DNA from: Paenarthrobacter nicotinovorans
Lineage (GTDB): Bacteria > Actinomycetota > Actinomycetes > Actinomycetales > Micrococcaceae
Reading direction: 5' to 3'
Length of the DNA: 64,000 bases
Assembly (NCBI RefSeq): GCF_007670255.1
Contig: NZ_SZVS01000012.1
Coordinates: 105,365-169,364, forward strand
Shown here piece by piece: positions 59,998 through 64,000 of the stretch (its first letter is position 1; every line of letters begins with the position of its first letter). The translations under genes were made by a program, and so were the position numbers. The notes below the pieces were generated by a model. It worked only from the letters and a program-made list of their open reading frames with translations. It did not search any database and was not told the origin of the DNA.

Positions 59998-61725
59998 ATG
60001 TCCGTTGATTCCTTGCTCCAGGATTCCGCCGTCGAGCCCCCTGCAGCGTTTACGCAAATCACCCCCATCCACGATGCCTCCACGGCCCACGGTTGGTGGC
60101 GTTCCGCAGTGATTTACCAGATCTATCCGCGGTCCTTCCGGGATCTCAATGGCGATGGCATCGGCGACCTCGCGGGCATCACCGCCGAGCTCGCGCAGCT
60201 GGCAGGCCTGGGAGTCGACGCCGTCTGGTTGTCTCCGTTCTACCGCTCGCCCCAGCGTGACGCCGGGTACGACGTCAGCGACTATTGCGACGTCGATCCC
60301 CTGTTCGGAACGCTGACAGACTTCGATGCCCTGATTGCCGAAGCCAACAGGCTCAATCTCCGGGTGATTGCCGACATCGTCCCCAACCACTGCTCGGACC
60401 AGCACGTCGCTTTCCAGGCCGCTTTGGCAGCGGGACCTCACAGCCCCGAGCGGGAGGTCTTCATTTTCCGGGACGGACTTGGACCGGACGGCAACGAACC
60501 ACCCAACAACTGGCAGTCGCACTTCGGTGGACCGGCCTGGACCCGGGTCATCGAGCCGGACGGCCAGGCAGGACAGTGGTACCTCCACCTCTTCGATTCC
60601 TCGCAGCCGGACTTCAACTGGGACAACCCTGCGGTCCACGCCGAGTTCGAACGCGTGCTCCGCTTCTGGTTGGACCGTGGAATTTCCGGCTTCCGGGTGG
60701 ACGTAGCCCATGCACTGGTCAAGGCTCCCGGCCTGCCGAACTGGGGCGGACGGGCCGACGGCAACAGTTCAGAAGGCTTCCCGGGGCAGGACGCTCCCAT
60801 GTTTGGCCAGCCAGCCCTGCACGACATCTACCGTCGCTGGCGTTCCATCCTGGAGGAGTACGGCCCGGACCGCATCCTGTGCGCCGAGGCCAACGTGGAT
60901 CCGCTCCCCCGCCTGGCCCAATGGGTCCGCCCTGACGAAATGCACCAGGCTTTCAACTTCCCCTACCTGCACGCCGGCCTGGACCTCAACCGCCTGCGCC
61001 ACATCATCACCGACTCGTTGATCTCCCTGGACGCAGTGGGCGCCCCGAGCACCTGGGTCCTGTCCAACCACGACGTCGTCCGCCACGTCTCGCGCTTCGG
61101 CTACGACGGCCCGGGCCCCCGTGACGGCGACGGCATCGGCCCGGACGACGTCCAACCCAACGAAGAACTCGGACGACGGCGGGCTGCCGCGGCGACCGCG
61201 TTCATGCTCGGCCTGCCGGGCGGTGCCTACCTCTACCAAGGCGAGGAGCTTGGCCTTCCCGACTCCACGAGCATCCCGGCAAGCATGCGCCAGGACCCCA
61301 CGTTCGCCCGCACCGGTGGGGCCAGGATCGGGCGCGACGGCTGCCGCGTTCCGCTGCCTTGGCGTTCTGCTGAACCCCACGCGGGATTTGGGCACGGCCT
61401 GGATCCCTGGCTGCCACAACCCGAGTCTTGGCCCACGTTGGCGAGAGACCAGCAGGAGTCCGATCCGGCGTCGCACCTTAACCTGTACCGCGCGCTGCTT
61501 GCCGAACGGGCGCGGCTGCGGCTGGGCGCAGGGTCGCTCGCCTGGGTGGAGGACTACTGCACGGAATCCACCCTCGCGTACCTGAATGGAAACACCCTGG
61601 TTGTCATGAACGTCGGGGCGGAATCCCTTCCGTTGCCAGCGGGCGAGGTCATCCTGCGCAGCTCCGCGGCCGAAGCCACGCATCCACTAGGCTCGGGGGA
61701 GACAATCTGGCTTTCAGCCAGCTAA
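59998..61725 (+). CDS. GH13 alpha-glucosidase
   Basis: About 575 residues from the ATG at 59998. The (beta/alpha)8 barrel motifs are IYQIYPRSFRDLNGDGIGDLAGI, ADIVPNH, GFRVDVAHAL (nucleophile Asp), ILCAEANV (acid/base Glu) and LSNHDVVRHVSRFG (transition-state Asp). The combination is typical of the oligo-1,6-glucosidase/maltase group acting in the cytoplasm on maltose, isomaltose or sucrose-like sugars. No signal peptide and no ribosome-binding site precede the start, in line with a leaderless message. It is followed by its probable regulator. Confidence 0.88.
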   Translation: MSVDSLLQDSAVEPPAAFTQITPIHDASTAHGWWRSAVIYQIYPRSFRDLNGDGIGDLAGITAELAQLAGLGVDAVWLSPFYRSPQRDAGYDVSDYCDVDPLFGTLTDFDALIAEANRLNLRVIADIVPNHCSDQHVAFQAALAAGPHSPEREVFIFRDGLGPDGNEPPNNWQSHFGGPAWTRVIEPDGQAGQWYLHLFDSSQPDFNWDNPAVHAEFERVLRFWLDRGISGFRVDVAHALVKAPGLPNWGGRADGNSSEGFPGQDAPMFGQPALHDIYRRWRSILEEYGPDRILCAEANVDPLPRLAQWVRPDEMHQAFNFPYLHAGLDLNRLRHIITDSLISLDAVGAPSTWVLSNHDVVRHVSRFGYDGPGPRDGDGIGPDDVQPNEELGRRRAAAATAFMLGLPGGAYLYQGEELGLPDSTSIPASMRQDPTFARTGGARIGRDGCRVPLPWRSAEPHAGFGHGLDPWLPQPESWPTLARDQQESDPASHLNLYRALLAERARLRLGAGSLAWVEDYCTESTLAYLNGNTLVVMNVGAESLPLPAGEVILRSSAAEATHPLGSGETIWLSAS

Positions 61726-61744
61726 TTTCCCTCCAAGGAGCAGC

Positions 61745-62767
61745 ATGACCGGCATCAAGGACGTAGCCGAGCACGCAGGGCTTTCCGTCGCCACGGTGTC
61801 GCGGGCCTTGAGCGGCAAAGGGCACGTCTCCCCCGCCAGCCGGGAGCGCGCACGCGCCGCGGCTGCCGAGCTCGGTTTTGTGTTGTCCTACCATGCCTCC
61901 AGCCTGGCCTCCGGCCGTACGCACAACGTGGGCCTGGTGGTTCCCTCGGTCCACCGCTGGTTCTATTCAGCGGTGGTCGAGGGTGCTTCGGCAGCGCTCC
62001 TCGAAGCCGGCTACGACCTCACCCTGTACAACATCGGCGAAAACCCTGCACGCCGCCACAGCGTCTTCAGCGATTTCCTGCTGCGCAAACGCGTCGACGC
62101 TGTGATCGCCGTGTCCCTGGAACTCAGCGAAAGCGAGACCCGGCAACTCCACGCCATGCACCGGCCCATCGTGGGCATTGGCGGTCCACTTCCGGGAGCT
62201 TCGACCATCCGGATCAATGACGCCGGCATAGCAATGCAGGCCACCAACCATCTGTTGGGGCTTGGGCACAGCAAGATCGCGCACATCACGGGAAACGAAG
62301 CCTACGACCAAGACTTCCAGCTGCCCGGAACCCGCCGCAGCGGTTTCGAAAAGGCAATGAACGACGCCGGCTGCAAGGTCAGGCCCGAATGGATCGTTAC
62401 GGCTGACTTCACCATCGAAGGTGCGTACGCCGCGGCGCGGCAACTGCTCGGGAGTGCACGTGACCGGCCCACCGCCGTCTTCGCGGCCTCCGATGAAATG
62501 GCTATCGGCACCATCCTGGCAGCCCGCGATTTCGGACTACGCATTCCTGAGGACCTCTCCGTCATGGGCATCGACGGACACGACCTTGGAGCCGTCCTGG
62601 GCCTGACCACGATCGACCAGGACGCCAAAGGCCAGGGGGCGCTGGCCGTCCGGACGCTTCTGGGAGCGATCAACAACGGCCTGGTCCTCGAGCCTGCCGA
62701 TGCTGAACACCCCACCACGTTGGTGATTCGGAACAGCACAGCCGTGCCGAAAGCTGTTGTCACTTAG
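61745..62767 (+). CDS. LacI-family regulator of the GH13 gene
   Basis: A 340-residue protein with AAGGAG before the ATG. The DNA-binding domain is IKDVAEHAGLSVATVSRALSGKGHVSPASRERARAAAAELGF, with a hinge HASSLASGRTHNVGLV, then the effector domain (FAASDEMAIGTILAARDFGLRIPEDLSVMGIDGHD). It is 19 bp behind the GH13 gene and probably represses its promoter via the sites at 59867 and 59954. It may be de-repressed by a glucoside. Confidence 0.87.
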   Translation: MTGIKDVAEHAGLSVATVSRALSGKGHVSPASRERARAAAAELGFVLSYHASSLASGRTHNVGLVVPSVHRWFYSAVVEGASAALLEAGYDLTLYNIGENPARRHSVFSDFLLRKRVDAVIAVSLELSESETRQLHAMHRPIVGIGGPLPGASTIRINDAGIAMQATNHLLGLGHSKIAHITGNEAYDQDFQLPGTRRSGFEKAMNDAGCKVRPEWIVTADFTIEGAYAAARQLLGSARDRPTAVFAASDEMAIGTILAARDFGLRIPEDLSVMGIDGHDLGAVLGLTTIDQDAKGQGALAVRTLLGAINNGLVLEPADAEHPTTLVIRNSTAVPKAVVT

Positions 62768-62794
62768 GGCGCAGGTAACGCGCCCACGGGGCCT

Positions 62795-63316
62795 CTATGG
62801 CAGCGGGCGCTCCATGAAGAGTTCCAGTTTGGTGGTGTCCTGCGGGTAGGGGCGGCTGGCGCCGTTCATCACGAAACCGTGGCGGCGGTAGAAAGCCTGG
62901 GCACGCGGGTTGTCCTCGTGGACACCCAGTTCAAGGAAATGTGCGCCGAGCTCGTTCGCCGCTGCCTCGCTCGCCTGCTGCAGGAGTTCATCGGCCAATC
63001 CAAGTCCACGATATTCGGGCGCTACGTACACACTGATAAGCACTGCCTGCAGCGGCCGGCTCGGATCCTGGGGATGCTTCACGGCTACCCGCATGAGGGC
63101 ACAGAACCTGGAGCCATCCTCACCGTCGTCGGCCACCAGGGTGATGCTCGCGTCACCGGACATGGCGACGGCGCGTTCCTGCCACTGGCTGTCCGTCTGG
63201 CGCCGTGCAGCGTCAATGCTCTCGATGTAGGCCATGGGCGTATCCGCGAGCATCTCCAAACGAACCTTCTTCAGGAGTTGCCAGTCCCCTGCGTTGAGCC
63301 TGCGAACCCTAGGCAA
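62795..63316 (-). CDS. GNAT-family N-acetyltransferase
   Basis: About 173 residues from a TTG at 63316, just inside the end of the SRPBCC gene; this places the domain start (LPRVRRLNAGDWQLLKKVRLEML) correctly. An extended frame to 63421 overlaps the neighbouring gene further. The acetyl-CoA site is ISVYVAPEYRGLGLADELLQQASEAA. The family acetylates small amines or protein N-termini; the acceptor is unknown. The start codon is less certain than the family. Confidence 0.8.
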   Translation of the reverse strand: MPRVRRLNAGDWQLLKKVRLEMLADTPMAYIESIDAARRQTDSQWQERAVAMSGDASITLVADDGEDGSRFCALMRVAVKHPQDPSRPLQAVLISVYVAPEYRGLGLADELLQQASEAAANELGAHFLELGVHEDNPRAQAFYRRHGFVMNGASRPYPQDTTKLELFMERPLP

Positions 63317-63800
63317 CTGCTCCGCCCATGAACCTTGCGTAGCGCTCCAGAACCCGGGGCCAGCCTTCGACGTAGGATGCCCTCGAAGCTGCAGGATCTT
63401 CTGCACCCTCCCAGCCGTCATGGATCAGGCGGACTTCCGTGCCGCCCTCCACTGCACTGAAGACCACCCGGATCTCGGTGGACCACAAGGGCGTGCCGGC
63501 GGGGTACCAGCTGGCATGGAAGGACAACGGCGGCTGCCAGTCATCAATGGTGCCCCACACTGATGTACGGCCGTCCTCGGCCGTCTCCAGGATGAGGTTC
63601 TCCTCAAACTCCACGTGGGAGCCAGCGCCGTAAACACTCTCCTCTTCCAGCGGCCACCACAGATGGGGATGATCCGTAAATCCCTGGAAGGCATGGGGGA
63701 CTGTCGTGGGGACTACGACACTGACGATGAGCGGCTCAAGGTCCTCGCCTGTGCGGGAGGCCTGGGGCTCTTGTTCAGGGTGGCTGAAGAGATTTTCCAT
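63309..63800 (-). CDS. SRPBCC (AHSA1-like) domain protein
   Basis: About 163 residues from the ATG at 63800; a GTG at 63806 is possible. The AHSA1-type hot-dog-like (START) fold is seen in VVVPTTVPHAFQGFTDHPHLWWPL, TSVWGTIDDWQPPLSFHASWYP and TEVRLIHDGWEGAEDPAASRASYVEGWPRVLERYARFM. Such proteins bind hydrophobic ligands, but the role is unknown. It is in one operon with the GNAT gene, overlapping by 8 bp. Confidence 0.8.
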   Translation of the reverse strand: MENLFSHPEQEPQASRTGEDLEPLIVSVVVPTTVPHAFQGFTDHPHLWWPLEEESVYGAGSHVEFEENLILETAEDGRTSVWGTIDDWQPPLSFHASWYPAGTPLWSTEIRVVFSAVEGGTEVRLIHDGWEGAEDPAASRASYVEGWPRVLERYARFMGGAVA

Positions 63801-63883
63801 GACCACCCACTCTACCGGGGCTGGAGGCGCCGGGGGTGGCGGAGGCTGCCCTTATTGCATGGTGTGTGTGGTTGTTAAAGTCG

Positions 63884-63914
63884 AAAGGCCCCAACCGTCG
63901 TGGTTGGGGCCTTT
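63884..63914 (-). terminator. rRNA operon terminator
   Basis: AAAGGCCCCAACC (63884-63896) pairs perfectly with GGTTGGGGCCTTT (63902-63914), 5-nt loop. On the minus strand it follows the 5S rRNA by about 10 nt and ends in TTTCGACTTT. Confidence 0.9.
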
Positions 63915-63923
63915 CTGAATGTG

Positions 63924-64000
63924 TGTCCGGCGGTGTCCTACTCTCCCACACCCTCCCGGGTGCAGTACCATCGGCGCTGTGGGTCTTAGCTTCCGGGTTC
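63924..64000 (-). rRNA. rrf: 5S rRNA, 3' part only
   Basis: Read on the minus strand from the window edge: GAACCCGGAAGCTAAGACCC, then the GATGGTACTGCA stretch, GGGTGTGGGAGAGTAGGACA and CGCCGG near the 3' end. This is the 3' two-thirds of an actinobacterial 5S rRNA. The 5' part, and by usual order 23S and 16S, should lie to the right of the window. The exact 3' end is uncertain by a few nucleotides. Confidence 0.93.

Overview
The window is high-GC chromosomal DNA of an actinobacterium, most likely Arthrobacter or Paenarthrobacter (Micrococcaceae). This rests on gene content and style rather than a database match: DUF4193, DUF3040 and DUF4032 proteins, an actinobacterial RecQ with a DUF3553-like tail, GTG/TTG starts, a secreted GH32 enzyme resembling Arthrobacter levan fructotransferase, and the end of an actinobacterial-type 5S rRNA at the right edge. 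I see no prophage, insertion sequence or CRISPR array.

Layout. 1-3.1 kb: agmatine-to-putrescine pathway (aguB, aguA) with an APC permease. 3.2-6.5 kb: small secreted or membrane proteins and L-2-hydroxyglutarate oxidase. 6.7-13.8 kb: a six-gene CoA-dependent catabolic operon (SDR, amidohydrolase, acyl-CoA dehydrogenase, MaoC hydratase, MHS transporter, acyl-CoA synthetase) divergent from a MarR regulator. 13.9-15.2 kb: a hipBA-like pair whose hipA is broken. 15.3-24.7 kb: housekeeping genes and unknowns (DUF72, YqeY, DUF3040, NDH-2-like enzyme, NAD(P)HX dehydratase, RecQ), then two TasA/SipW-type secreted proteins. 24.7-32.4 kb: a LacI-controlled fructan locus with a secreted GH32 enzyme, an intracellular GH32-like enzyme, a sugar ABC importer without its own ATPase, and the regulator. 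32.5-38.3 kb: stress-type SDR, a lone receiver protein, a Clp-N/HTH pair, a damaged DNA-binding/PIN pair, tRNA-Thr and a DsbA-like protein. 38.5-45.2 kb: otsA-otsB, a shared-type sugar ABC ATPase, a GH20 enzyme and DUF4032. 45.2-56.7 kb: a probable GntR regulon with two amidohydrolases, a five-gene Opp/Dpp-type importer, a CynX-type MFS carrier and a flavin-binding protein. 56.8-63.8 kb: ECF sigma factor with a membrane partner, GlcD-like flavoenzyme, a LacI-controlled GH13 glucosidase, GNAT and SRPBCC proteins. 63.9-64 kb: rRNA operon terminator and 5S 3' end; the rest of that operon lies beyond the right edge.

How the genes work together. The fructan locus reads as a full pathway: outside cleavage of levan, probably to a difructose anhydride, import by the CUT1 transporter (its ATPase plausibly supplied by the MsmK/UgpC-type gene at 40992), and cytoplasmic cleavage by the second GH32 protein. 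Three near-identical 18-bp operators sit in the divergent intergenic region. The GntR regulon is supported by two promoters with the same layout (TTTACA, 17 bp, a TA-GTCT/TACTCT-type box, then a TGGTATAC operator at the start site), one before the importer and one before the MFS gene 9 kb away. The two toxin-like genes in the window (hipA and PIN) each seem to have lost an internal block holding essential residues.
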